This document shows, piece after piece, positions 33,556-43,609 of a stretch of DNA of 64,000 nt. Numbering within the stretch: the stretch's first letter is position 1; every line of letters starts with the position of its first letter. Made by a program: the position numbers and the translations under genes. Origin of the DNA: Echria macrotheca (taxonomy: Eukaryota; Ascomycota; Sordariomycetes; Sordariales; Schizotheciaceae). Location: assembly GCA_030411725.1 (NCBI GenBank), contig MU839827.1:2797027-2861026 (forward strand), in the 5' to 3' direction. The notes beneath the pieces were generated by a model that was not told the DNA's origin, ran no database searches, and saw only the letters and a list, made by a program, of their open reading frames with translations.

Positions 33556-34320
33556 TTACCTCTGCGGTTCAGCCCGTTTGTCCTGATTGCGATCCCGACT
33601 TCGGCTCCTCCGCCTATCCCCGTGTCTCGTCCGCCGGTCTTTACTCCTGCTCCGACTGTGCTGCCTATGGTCCCGCCTATCGTTATCCCTACCGCGACTT
33701 CGGTCGTAGTCCCTCCTCCTGTCGTCGTGGCGGCGAGATTTGTGCTCCGGGCTCCTGCTTCTCCGAGGAGCGTGGCGATCCCTTCTGTCGCGACTGCGGC
33801 TGCGACTGCGATCCCGGCTGCGATCCCTCTCCCGATCTCTGTCCCTCTCCCGATCCCTGCTCCTATGTCTCCTCTTGTGCCTTCGCTCCGCGTCTCGGTG
33901 TTTTTCTCGTCGATGCTCCTTTGGCTGTGTCTCGTTCTGTGCTGACCCTTCCCCGGGTGTATCCCGATCTGGCATCTTTGACCCTTCAACCTGGACCGCG
34001 TTGGCGCCCGTCACATTGCGCGGCGTGATAGGCAGGCCTAATGCGCGCGCAATGGCTTCCTCCTCAGCCTCCTTGATCTTCTGGATCTCCTCGCGGCGTT
34101 CGCGTGCGGCTCGCTCTTCCTCCGTCTCGTCCGAGTTGGCCGCCGTCGCGTCTGCCTTGGCGTACCATGTCAAATCGCGTCCCTTAGCCCAGCGCCCGAC
34201 TGGGGCCTTGACGCTGTGGCCCAGATAGTTTTCTCGGTGTTGCGATGTCGCGACGTCGTCCCAGCTGAAGTTGACGCCACCCCTCGACCCCGTCTTGCGG
34301 ACCGTCGAGAGCAGGTCCAT
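33556..34320 (-). CDS. SR-rich nuclear protein with MMTAG2-like N-terminus
   Basis: Single exon, 254 residues, ATG at 34320. The first 95 residues match what I know of the 'multiple myeloma tumour-associated protein 2-like' domain: GVNFSWDDVATSQHRENYLGHS, then VGRWAKGRDLTWYAK, then a helical EERAARERREEIQKIKEAEE stretch and IARALG. From about residue 130 the protein is an RS domain of alternating Arg/Ser/Asp/Glu/His, as in splicing-associated proteins. I infer a role in pre-mRNA processing in the nucleus, which the RS domain supports but does not prove. No membrane segments. Confidence 0.8.
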   Translation of the reverse strand: MDLLSTVRKTGSRGGVNFSWDDVATSQHRENYLGHSVKAPVGRWAKGRDLTWYAKADATAANSDETEEERAARERREEIQKIKEAEEEAIARALGLPITPRNVTGANAVQVEGSKMPDRDTPGEGSAQNETQPKEHRREKHRDAERRHKRRHRSRDRERDRDRERDRSRDRSRSRSRDRRDRHAPRRSRSPEHKSRRHDDRRRDYDRSRGRDNDRRDHRQHSRSRSKDRRTRHGDRRRSRSRDRNQDKRAEPQR

Positions 34321-34822
34321 GGTTGATTGATTGTCGCTATGTGTTTAACTCGTGAGATTGTGGAGTCGTGGGTGGGTGTTGCGTTCGCAGTCGATTAAAC
34401 GTTGGATTTGCTGCGACAAGCCACAAGTGACGTTGCTGGTGTGAGGTTGGGATGTGTTTTCGGGAGGAACAAAGCGACCTTGCAGCGACCCCTGTTAGCA
34501 CCCCGCGCCCCATATTAGTGGGGTTAAGGAAGGCGAGCATCTGGCAGGCTTTACCACGCATCGAAGACAAATGGCTAAGAGGAGGTAATGAACAGTAAAG
34601 CTCAGGTCTGTTTCCACCGGTCCTACCAACTATTCTGACCTGTCCCGTAGCCACACAGCCGTTCTGCTTAAGATCATCCCGTAGGCCAAGGCCTAAACAG
34701 CTCCCCTGTAGCTCGACCCTGTTGCTTTGTCTCCAAACCCCCTGCTTTTAACGAGTGTCCCTATTATACCACACTCTGGGTTGCCTGCCACGGCCAAGAG
34801 TCTTCCCACAGTGAGTGAGCCA

Positions 34823-35035
34823 TCACCCCGTATCTTCCGACCGCGCCCTTGTCATGCCGTCTCGGTCCAGCTGGGAACTGCTCGTGGCCGCGTGGTCTAT
34901 TCTTTCGATGTCGGTGAAGGAAAGACCCGCCTCTTCCGCTGCCAAGATATAGCGAGCCCAGACGGGGCCGCACCGAGGGAGGTGGTGAACGGCGCGCTGG
35001 AGGACGTCGAGCAGTCTCGGCGAACTGGTATCTAA
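34823..35035 (-). pseudogene. Fragment resembling HAT repeats of a Prp24/SART3-type splicing factor
   Basis: A 70-codon minus-strand stretch reads RLLDVLQRAVHHLPRCGPVW, then ARYILAAEEAGLSFTDIERI, then a segment with SSSQLDRDGMTR. The pattern 'x-RAV-x-H-LPRCG-x-VWARY' with aromatic and small residues at fixed spacing is that of HAT repeats in U4/U6 recycling factors. No start, flanking repeats or RNA-recognition domains are present, and the match breaks off after GMTR. I read it as a truncated copy of a gene located elsewhere; the family assignment is from pattern memory only. Confidence 0.4.
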
Positions 35036-35922
35036 TGGACACAATTTTCCTTGTGAATCGTCACGGGTCGCTAAGTGGGGTGCGGTGGCAAGGAAAACCC
35101 AAGGGAAAACCCAAGGGGGAAACATGGTACCCGACCTCCCCTCACAATCAGGACGCCTCTCAGAAGGATGCCTTGATGTCCATCATTGCCCGTGGGGAGG
35201 CGGGCTCAGAAGATTAGCATTCTCGTCACTGAGGCGAGAACTGAGAATCACTGAGGAGGTCCCCACCTTTTAAGATCAAGCACTGTCGCTGGGGTGGTCT
35301 AACAGCGTGGTGACGGCGCACTGGGTGTTGGCAAGGATCCAGAAATAAACGGGCGTGACGAGGAGAGGCAATCAACATTGCGGCTGGACGCTCTCTGTTG
35401 GATAGAGACGCATATTTACGGCAGCTACAAAAGACAAAGGGAGGGAAGAGAAGATGTCGAGAGGTGTCGAGATGTGATGGTGGGAGAGAAGAGGACAAGC
35501 TGCTTTCTGCAATGTGCTCGAGGGAAGCAAAATAATCGTATATTATCTAGCAATTCTCGACAAGCTGCTACATCCAAACTTCCAAAACGCTAACTGATGA
35601 TCTTGATGGTGGTGAGGACGGTCCGCACGGTTCCCAGCTGGTCCGCTGGGGACCTTCAGCGGCTAAGCGCATCGTAATATCCCGCCGTACTGTTATAAGC
35701 AGAGGTCGCGATCTTTTCCATGGTGTTGAGACCGTCAATCTTATCAGTGGGGTTCAAGGAACCGCCCTCTCATCTGACCCACACAAGACCCGGATCCGGG
35801 CTTCCTCGTCTGAGGAGACGGATTGCGGCGAATAATGGTCGGTCTGCGCCCTCTGGGCCCTCCACAAAGCTCTTCGCGGTAGCTATTGGTTGTTCTCTTG
35901 TTTTTAGGTGTGGATTCGGTAC

Positions 35923-35961
35923 TCAACTGGGGAGTTCAACTGGGGAGTTCAACTGGGGAGT
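35923..35961 (+). repeat. Tandem repeat, 13-bp unit, three perfect copies
   Basis: The unit TCAACTGGGGAGT is repeated three times without mismatch. It lies in a gene-free spacer. Three copies could be replication slippage or binding sites. Confidence 0.85.
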
Positions 35962-36452
35962 TCCGCCTTGATATGTTGCCCAGTAGTGTCCCTAAAAGGC
36001 CGCTCTTCAGCCACAATGTAGTCTTATGTGCTATGTGTCTGATGTCGAACGTGGTTCAGGGACTGTATCTATTGTGGTCTAGAGGGTCCGACTCAATAGC
36101 GACTACGGTTACGGCGCGGCGCGGCGGTTGAATGGGTTAAATAGACCTAAAGCCCGTTCACAGAGCCGGGAGTCGTCGTCGACGGCACGGGGCGACCTTG
36201 GGCTTTCCGTGATGCGATCTGTAAAGTCGGCCTTGTTGTTGCGTTGCCATTCCAAGCTTTAAGAATCGTCGACCCACTCCTTCGAGTCGCAGTTAGATAT
36301 ATAACCGGGCGAGTTTTCATGGGGCGATGAAACATTTTTGGGAGTTCTCGCTCGGATTCGTTGCTATATCAGACACGCATGGCAAAGCTGTTTTTCGAGA
36401 TTCTCTGCCCCGGGCGATTGGAATGATAAGGGGCAGAATGTTGCCGTAGGAA

Positions 36453-36475
36453 GGGGAAGGGGAAGGGGGGAGGGG
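36453..36475 (+). other. G-quadruplex-forming motif
   Basis: Four runs of at least four G (36453-36456, 36459-36462, 36465-36470, 36472-36475) are separated by loops of only 2, 2 and 1 A. The motif lies about 590 bp upstream of the CutC-like start. Confidence 0.6.
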
Positions 36476-37060
36476 ACAAGCTCTAAAGTATTTACTTTCC
36501 CTAAGCAGGGAAGGAATCCATTAGGGTATATAAACATAGTTCCAATATAGTTCGTTAGGAACCCTAGCCCGGATATACATTAACATAATGCATCCCGACG
36601 CTCCGGAGGTTCACTCCGACAATTAACAACTTATCTACTCATTGACTGCACACATATTGCTTGTAGTCTGGTGAGACCTCGTACGAGCTGCCCTACAGAG
36701 CAGATTATCCGTAACATAATCATATATTCCCAACGGCCTGTCTTCAATTTTCGTCCTCAAGAAAAAAATCCGGCCCCTCCAAAATTCAGGGGTAACAAAA
36801 CAATCCACCCGTGTGCGAGGTTCGTCCACCGTATCAGCTGAGTGACAGGGGGGACATACATGTACAACCCCAACCCACGGTTGACAAACCCAGACGGCCC
36901 GTCCCTTTCAGCCGACTTCGGGAGGTGGGGAATACACAAAGCTCAATGTACCTGACCTTACCTTACCTTACCTTCCTTCCCTTCCTTGCATCTCACCACC
37001 CCTCTCACTCACCCCGTTCCATACACAGTAATCCCAAAACATCCAACAAAAAGTAGAAAA

Positions 37061-37992
37061 ATGCACAACCTAGAAATCCCCATCTTCGGCCCCAAAACAG
37101 CCGCTCAAGCCATCACCGCCGGCGCGCACAGGTTAGAACTTAACCGGACCGGGTCATACGGTACATACCTACCTCACTCCCCCCCCCCCCCCAGCACTCA
37201 CCATCACCATCCCATCAACAATAATACTAACACCACCCAGCACAAGGCGGTATAACCCCCACCCTGGACGAACTAAAGGACCTCACACCCTCCTCTGTAT
37301 CAATCCCAATACGAATCATGATCCGTCCGCGCGGCCCACCTCCTCAAGGGGTCGACTTTATATACACGCCCACCGAGATTGCAGTTATGCAACAGGATAT
37401 TCTGCACTTCAAAGAGTCGGGCATGTTGGATGTGCAGCGGGGCGATGGCTTCGTCTTTGGGGTTCTGAGGCGGGAAGGGACTGAAGGGGTGGTGGTGTTG
37501 GATGAGAAGACGTGCACCGAGCTGGTTGGCCTCGCCAGGCCTTATAGGTGTGTCCTGCACCGGGCTAGTGATCTGCTCTTTTCTGGAGAGGAGGAGGACG
37601 ACAGACAGAAATTGGAGAGGGTGATGGAGACGATTGTGGACTGTGGGTTTGATGGCGTGCTCACCTCGGGCGGGGCGGGTGATGCTTCTACGAGTACGAA
37701 CCTGGCGAGGCTGGGGAGGGTGGTGCGGCTTGCAGAGGAGGACAAGGTGGAAATTATTGTTGGCGGGGGCGTGCGGAGCGGGAATATCTCGAGGTTGGTG
37801 GAGGGCGTAGAGACAAAAACAGGGGGGTGGTTTCATTCCTCATGTCTGGTCGGAGGTGAGTTCGACAGCGGCGAAGCTGGGAGATTGGTTGGGGCTTTAC
37901 AAGCAGCATCATTGTCACGAGAGCGATCGGTAACTCATCCATCAGAAGCTTACAATTTCCCCCCTTGGCTTCAAATAAAACGAGGACATTAG
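37061..37992 (+). CDS. CutC-family TIM-barrel protein
   Basis: CutC was named for copper homeostasis, but its biochemical role is unsettled. Exons 37061-37160 and 37241-37992, intron 80 nt, 283 residues; the splice restores RLELNRTGSYAQGGITPTLD, which matches the family's first strands. Seen further: IRIMIRPRG, the metal/substrate-site strand, FVFGVLRREGT, CTELVGLARPYRCVLHRASD, FDGVLTSGGAG and IIVGGGVRSGNI, in the expected order for a TIM barrel. The intron has a 14-C tract (37179-37192) ending in an AG at 37194 that would shift the frame if used; the chosen acceptor at 37240 follows a CTAAC branch site. The last 35 residues are less typical, so the 3' end may differ. Its stop lies 13 bp from the stop of the convergent GST gene. 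Confidence 0.85.
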
Positions 37993-38005
37993 ATTACAAA
38001 GACAG

Positions 38006-39003
38006 CTACTTGCTCGACGTGTGCTCATTAGTCTGCAAGATCCACGCCCGCGCCTCGGCGGCAATCTTCTCCTTCTCCTCCTCCGTCATCTCCTTCCTCG
38101 GCTCCCGCTTGTCGGGGACGTCGAACCCCCTTTTCACGCCGGGCCTGGCCAGCATGGTCTCGAGCCACTTCTTGAGCTTGGGGAACTCCTCAATGGACAC
38201 GCCGGCCCAGTCTATATCAGAAAATTAGTATTCAGCCAATTTTGTTACCTAGTGAGAAGCGACATCAATCATACCATGAGAATTCACCCAGCCCACGCAA
38301 GAGATGTCAGCAATGGTGCACCGGTCTCCCACGAGATAGCCCGACGTCGACTTGGCCAGCTGCGACTCCATGACGCTGTAGAGACGCTTGGTCTCGCCCT
38401 GGTACCGCTGGATGCCGTATTCGATCTTCTCGGGCGCGTAGCGGAAGAAGTGGTTCGCTTGTCCTTGCATCGGACCCAACCCGCCCATTTGCCACATTAA
38501 CTGTGCTTTTCATCAGTATCTACGGAAATACTCGAATTGTGAAAGTTGGTAGGTTATTAGGAAAAACATACCCAGTTGTTCACCTCCCAATAGTCCCTCG
38601 AACCCCGGGGATACGAAACCTTGTGGTCCGCATCATAGCGCTCAACGAGGTACTGCAGGATCGAGCCGCTCTCAAAGATGCGGATCGGCTTGCCGTCGGT
38701 GAAGGTGTCGGTCAGCGCCGGGATGCGGCCGTTGGGGTTGATCTCGAGGAACCAGGGCTCCTTTTGTTCCTGCGTCGAGAACTTGAGCGCTTTCACGTTG
38801 TAGGGCAGCCCCAATTCCTCGAGGAGGATCGAGGCCTTCACGCCGTTCGGGGTGCCGACTGTGTAGAGCGTGATGGTCGGCTCTGAGGAAGAAGCCATTT
38901 TGCGCGTGTTAGCAGCAGCGAAAGACTTGATTATGTTGTTGTTGTTGTTGGTGAGTGTTGGTCGTCGGAGGTGGGATGCGATGGCGGATAGACGCGTTGT
39001 CAT
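38006..39003 (-). CDS. Glutathione S-transferase, Ure2/GstB-like, with optional N-terminal extension
   Basis: Exons 39003-38572, 38500-38275 and 38211-38006 (introns 71 and 63 nt), 287 residues. The joins read EVNNW-LMWQMGGLGPMQG and VNSH-DWAGVSIEEF, both normal for the family. Seen: thioredoxin-fold N-domain with ITLYTVGTPNGVKASILLEE, the cis-Pro segment NPNGRIPALTD, and ESGSILQYL that binds glutathione; then the helical C-domain with GLGPMQGQANHFFRYAPEKI and CTIADISCVGWV. The first ATG (39003) adds 35 residues with Arg, Ser, Thr and an Asn run but no acids, which could target mitochondria; the ATG at 38898 starts the normal cytosolic length (MASSSEPTITLYT). Role in conjugation or thiol redox is inferred from family. 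Confidence 0.9.
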
Positions 39004-39542
39004 TTATGTCGTCTCACTTGTGAGGTGAGATCCGATGATGATGATGAGTGGGACAAGATACAGAAAAGAGGGGTTGCATTTATATCGAGCAGGTTGAGTG
39101 AGTCTGTACGATGACAACTGCCGGGTAAACCGAACTGGCCGTCGATTCCACGGGACAAACTCCGCTGCGCATGACAAATCCGGCAATCCAACGGCACCGA
39201 GCGACGAACGAAAGCGGCAATGACGTCTGTCCCACCGGCGTTCCACGCTCGCAACACCGGCCCGGCGAGCGCTAATTCATGATGAATAATACCACAGTAC
39301 ACCTTACCAAGAAACTCAACTGGTAATACGCAACGGATCGCGGATCTAACCGCATCGCGAACGACGTATTCCCGATCGTTTCCCCAATGTGTAGCCAGAG
39401 AGATCGCACATGTATTCCCCCATCTGGAGTGTTCTCCGCTCCGATTCTCAATCCGCGCCGACACAATTAAGCCAACCACCAAGCGAGTGACCAAGTCTTA
39501 CACATTAAACACTATTTTTTTCTTCTAACATGACAAAACCAA
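39004..39542. promoter_or_regulatory. Spacer with the GST promoter
   Basis: About 540 bp between tandem minus-strand genes. It carries a (GAT)n run next to the GST start and no supportable ORF. Confidence 0.45.
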
Positions 39543-41261
39543 TCACGCCCGACACATCCGCCCATCCTCCCTCACAGCCCACCTCTCACTCCCCACGGCC
39601 TTGATGGCCCAGAAAAGCCCCTCGGGGTCATACCTCTTCTTAACCTTCAGCAAGTCCGCGTAATTCTCCCCAAAGAAGGCGTCTTCCCAATCCTCCTGCC
39701 GGAAATCCGCCTCGTTCATGTACGCCCCGGACCCGGGCGTGACGGCCTCGATCGCCGGCATGATCTCGGCCGTCATCAGCTCCTGCGCGGCCAGCATATC
39801 CCCCCACCTCGCCGGGTCAAACGACCACGGCGTCGTGAGCGTGACGTGCACCGCGGCGTCGCGCCAGGCCGGGAGCACCGCGTTCCGCCCGTCCGCCCCG
39901 AAGGCGGACACATCAGTCCCGACGCCGATCCAGGTCACGCCCTTCTCGACGATACTCCGCGCCGTCGCCGCCAGCGCCGCATCCCCGACAACCGAGCGCG
40001 GGATCAGCCGGCCGCCGTACTGGGCGATGCCGATCTGGATGGCGCCGTTGGGGAGCGGGCCAAAGTACTTGTCGTAGTGGTCGTAGTACGTGGCCGTCTC
40101 GGAGTACTCGACCGAGAAGGTGACGTTGAGCGAGTGGAGAGAAGCCACGAAGGGCGCCATGATGGTCTGCACCTCGGCTTCGGTCTCGCCGTACGCCGTC
40201 AGCGGCGCGATCATGAAGAAGTCGGTCGTGAAGTAGTACACCACCATGGAGCCCGCCGAGATCATGGCCGGCAGCGCGGCGTGGAACGCATCGATGGCCT
40301 GGAAGAAAACCTCGGTCGGCGTGGTCGCCGCGAAGAACGACAGCGACGCGCCGCCGACTTTCTGATCTGGGAACGTCTTCACCGTCAGACTGACAACAAC
40401 ACCGTAGTTCCCACCGCCACCGCCCGACAGCGCCCAGTACAGATCCGCATTCTTGGACCGCGACGCCGTGACGAGCCGCCCATCGGCCGTGACAACCTCG
40501 AACTCGAGCGTATTATCCGCCGACAGCCCAAACGTCGTCGACAAGGCAGAATGTCCGCCGCCCTGCGTGTACCCGCCCGCCAGCCCGACGGTCGAGCACT
40601 CGCCGGTAACCACGACCTGGCCCCTATCTCTGGCCGCCTCCAAAATCTCAAACCCCTGCACGCCGGCGCCGACCTTGACCGCGCTGCCGCGGTAGTACTT
40701 ATCGTTCCAATTCGTGAACTGCATCCCCTTGAGCCGATGCGTCCACACGCTCAGCGCGCCGGCGCCCGTCGACCGGGCGAGGTAGTCATGCCCGGTATTG
40801 CGGATGACGAATCGGATGTTGTGCTTCTGCGCGAACTTGATCGTCGCGACGATGTCCTCCGCCTTGGAGGCTGCGACCGCGTACCGGACGTAGTTGCCCA
40901 GCGTGCAGGGAAGCGACGAGGGAGTAAACGGGTCGCAGGCCTGGTTGGCGAAGAAGGGCGCCATGATGGAGGCCGAGTCGGACATGTGCGTCGCCGGGTC
41001 TTGCCATTTTTGTTGCAGGGACGAACACGCTGTGCTGTTGAGGTGAGGGGCGTGGCAGGCAAGGGCTAGGGGGACCGTCTCGATCAGGCGGCCGCCGACT
41101 GTGGTGTTGAGGGTGGCCCAGTCCCGGGCGGAGGGCCAGCAGGGCTCGGTGGGGAAGCATTTGCAGTTCTTGGGGCCTGGGTCTGGGACTGTGGCATTCT
41201 TGGGAGGTGCGGCGGCGGCGCTCCATGAGAGGAGGCCGGCGGCGAGGAGGGGGAGCTTCAT
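39543..41261 (-). CDS. Secreted FAD-linked oxidoreductase, berberine-bridge-enzyme type
   Basis: Single exon, 572 residues, ATG at 41261. A signal peptide is evident (KLPLLAAGLLSWSAAAA, cleavage near 19-20), so the product is probably secreted. The FAD-binding PCMH domain has RNTGHDYLARSTG with His158 and GECSTVGLAGGYTQGGGHS with Cys222, the two positions to which FAD is bicovalently bound in this family. The sequence continues with DLYWALSGGGGGNYGVVVSL, then a BBE C-terminal segment with DWEDAFFGENYADLLKVKKR, YDPEGLFW. Substrate class (sugar, oligosaccharide or secondary metabolite) cannot be told. No biosynthetic cluster partners are next to it, so a role in oxidising carbohydrates outside the cell is as likely as one in secondary metabolism. 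Confidence 0.9.
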   Translation of the reverse strand: MKLPLLAAGLLSWSAAAAPPKNATVPDPGPKNCKCFPTEPCWPSARDWATLNTTVGGRLIETVPLALACHAPHLNSTACSSLQQKWQDPATHMSDSASIMAPFFANQACDPFTPSSLPCTLGNYVRYAVAASKAEDIVATIKFAQKHNIRFVIRNTGHDYLARSTGAGALSVWTHRLKGMQFTNWNDKYYRGSAVKVGAGVQGFEILEAARDRGQVVVTGECSTVGLAGGYTQGGGHSALSTTFGLSADNTLEFEVVTADGRLVTASRSKNADLYWALSGGGGGNYGVVVSLTVKTFPDQKVGGASLSFFAATTPTEVFFQAIDAFHAALPAMISAGSMVVYYFTTDFFMIAPLTAYGETEAEVQTIMAPFVASLHSLNVTFSVEYSETATYYDHYDKYFGPLPNGAIQIGIAQYGGRLIPRSVVGDAALAATARSIVEKGVTWIGVGTDVSAFGADGRNAVLPAWRDAAVHVTLTTPWSFDPARWGDMLAAQELMTAEIMPAIEAVTPGSGAYMNEADFRQEDWEDAFFGENYADLLKVKKRYDPEGLFWAIKAVGSERWAVREDGRMCRA

Positions 41262-42558
41262 TGTGAACGAGTGAGTGACGGATGAGCTCTGACCTGATCT
41301 CGAGACGAGAGAGAGGGTGGGAGGGGGTCGAGGATATATCTGTTTATTTGTATCCCACCCAGCAGATGAGAGCCAAGCATCATGGTTGACTACATGAGTA
41401 GATACCTTACCTTACCCTAGGAGAAGCGATGCAACACCTACCGCATTAGATCGAGGCTGCTACGACTCTCCACCTCTTAACATGAACTCCCCACGCTCCC
41501 TCCCGATCTCGTGGCTCCCTAGAGATTAGCCCACTGCTTGGGAGCCTTTACTGTGTAGGTGCCATTGGGAACCCTTGGGAATCTTCGGGGGCCGGAAATC
41601 AGGGGTCCAGAAGGGACCAAGTCCCGAGCCAGAGGAGCCGAGCCGAAAAAAAAGCTGCAATGACACCTTCGCTTCGCTTATACAGTACAGTGGGTTCCAT
41701 CATCCTTCGCGTTACTTGGGTCTTGGGACTTGCTTGGGACGCGAGCGAAGGATCGACTAGTGTTGGGCATGGCAGCCGAGAACACCGAGGCGACCGTGGC
41801 GAGGAGGATTTGCGGCATAAATTTGGTCATTTTGGTAGAGACTAGGTAGGCTGAGGTATAGCTATACAGTAGGTATGCTTGGGTTGTATTCTGTACTGCG
41901 ACCGACAGTAGGTTAAAATCACAGGGCCGGATCCGGGCATCCCATCCCTGAGAGCAATCGAGACGTCCTATGTTTGTACTCGTAGATACCTACCTATCCA
42001 CCATCTCGGCTATACATATGAGAATATTCGGACACATAATGGACCAAAATACAGTATCCGTACACGTGGACTTGGCAAGGATTCATTCCACAGTTGATAA
42101 AATTGTAGCCATGGGTTCGAAGTAGGGCCCCATCTAGACTTAGGCCCGAGCCGACTCCAGAGTGTCTCCTCAGGGTCCAACGTCGGTCCCACCGCCTGTC
42201 CACCATCAGTGGGGTCTCCCGAGCCTTAATTTCCACCACTCCATCCCTAGCAAACTTCAAAGCCATGACACAAGTCACTATTATTAGTCTAGTGCACAAC
42301 TATGACCGTCTATAAACCAAACCAAGTCCAAATAAGCAACGCTGTCGTGTCAACCCACACTCATCACCGCTATTCCTCTAATCAGTAATACTTTCAGCCT
42401 CCTGAGAACCAACACCAACATGAACATGTCCAGCCGATCCAGCCATGACTGAGTTTCCACGATCGGGTGGCCTTCCATTCCATGCTGGGGCGAGCTTCCT
42501 TCTGACGACCTTGCCTCCCGAACCTGATTCGTCCCTCCACGGCTCAGAGCAAGCTACA
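41262..42558. other. Spacer upstream of the secreted oxidase gene
   Basis: About 1.3 kb with no supportable ORF. It holds the promoter of the oxidase gene and the 3' end of the repeat-protein gene. A GGATCCGGGC match at about 41930 recurs near 35791, too short to call a repeat. Confidence 0.45.
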
Positions 42559-43609
42559 TCAAGTGGAAGGGTCAATGAGCTCGATCCGCAGGCCCATATG
42601 GTAACCGAGATAGAATAGCCAACCCAGAACGAACACAGTGGAAAGTTCGAACGCAACATACCACCACATCACGGTTTTCTGAACGAATTCGATTGCCCAG
42701 TGTCCTAAATGGACCCACCCTGATTAGCGTTTGCTCTTCAAGCCCTCCGACTACCCACTGAACATGCACCACTTGGCCATGTTCAAGAAGTGAGCTGGGG
42801 GGGCAAACGTACTCGGCGGCGGTGGGTCCCAAATGTCCCAATTGATCTTGAGGCGGTCAATGGTTCCGTCAGCCTATTGCCGCCGTCAGCTCTTCGTGTG
42901 TCCTGATCAGAGAACGGGGGGACCCGGGTGTGCGGGCGCCGAGCCATCATACCAGTCGAGTCTCGAGATACTGAGCTTCGCCCGCCTTTGGCGTACGTTT
43001 GCGTCTACCCATGATAAAATCCTTGACAGAGGTAGGAATAGCCCCCATGACGGCCTGATCCACTCTATTCACTAGGCTTCCACTGAGCCGCATGGCATCG
43101 ATGATGCCCGGGGAGCGCGGGGGAAGCGGGGCAAGCTGAAATGGTGGATGAGCAGGCTGGACGGCTTGGACAGGTTGACCAGGCTGGGCGGCTTGGGTAG
43201 GTTGACCAGGCTGGACGGCTTTGGCAGGCTGAGCAGGCTGAGCAGGCTGGGCTGTCTGGGCGGTTTGGAGAAGCTGGGCAGGCTGGGCGGCTTGGGCAGG
43301 TTGAGCAGGCTGGACGGCTTTGGCGGGTTGAGCAGGCTGGGCAGGTTGAGCAGGCTGGGCTGTCTGGGCGGCTTGGGGAAGCTGTCGATCATCCTTGCCG
43401 GCCGATTCACTTGCGGCCTGCTGCGGATAACGGGGAAGCTGTCGATCATCCTTGCCGGCCGATCCGCTTTCGGCCAGCGGCGCATAAGAGCCCACGTTGT
43501 GATGCGGACAAGAGCGCTGATAACGGGGCGGTAGGGGCGGCGACGACTCAGACCGCCCGTCATCTTTGACGGATGGCTTCCGCTTCTCGGGGATGGGGGC
43601 GTAGGACAT
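42559..43609 (-). CDS. Pro/Gln/Ala-repeat protein with C-terminal membrane anchor
   Basis: I assemble exons 43609-42953, 42873-42813 and 42704-42559 (introns 79 and 108 nt, with GTATGA/AATAG and GTACGT/TTTAG sites and a CTAAT branch site), 287 residues. I do not recognise the family. Residues 1-80 are polar with a duplicated SAGKDDRQLP; about 80-150 are repeats of QPAQPAQPAKAVQ type; then MRLSGSLVNRVDQAVMGAIP; a basic GRRKRTPKAGEAQ; the exon-2 part DGTIDRLKINWDIWDPPPP; and in exon 3 a hydrophobic helix VMWWYVAFELSTVFVLGWLF followed by a short tail. It looks tail-anchored with a long cytosolic repeat arm. The open frame extends upstream of 43609 for about 55 codons without an ATG, so an extra 5' exon is possible. 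Confidence 0.6.

Larger units (their letters stand above)
34321..37060. other. Divergent 2.7-kb spacer with a gene fragment, tandem repeat and G-quadruplex motif
   Basis: This stretch separates the SR-rich gene and the CutC-like gene. Besides the entries listed separately (34823-35035, 35923-35961, 36453-36475) I see no gene. Around 36530-36780 the sequence becomes AT-richer. CTTAC repeats at about 36955-36975 lie in the probable CutC leader. Confidence 0.5.

Noticed and set aside
36530..36800. Possible second MITE in the AT-richer part of the CutC spacer
   Set aside because: I could not find terminal inverted repeats or target duplications.
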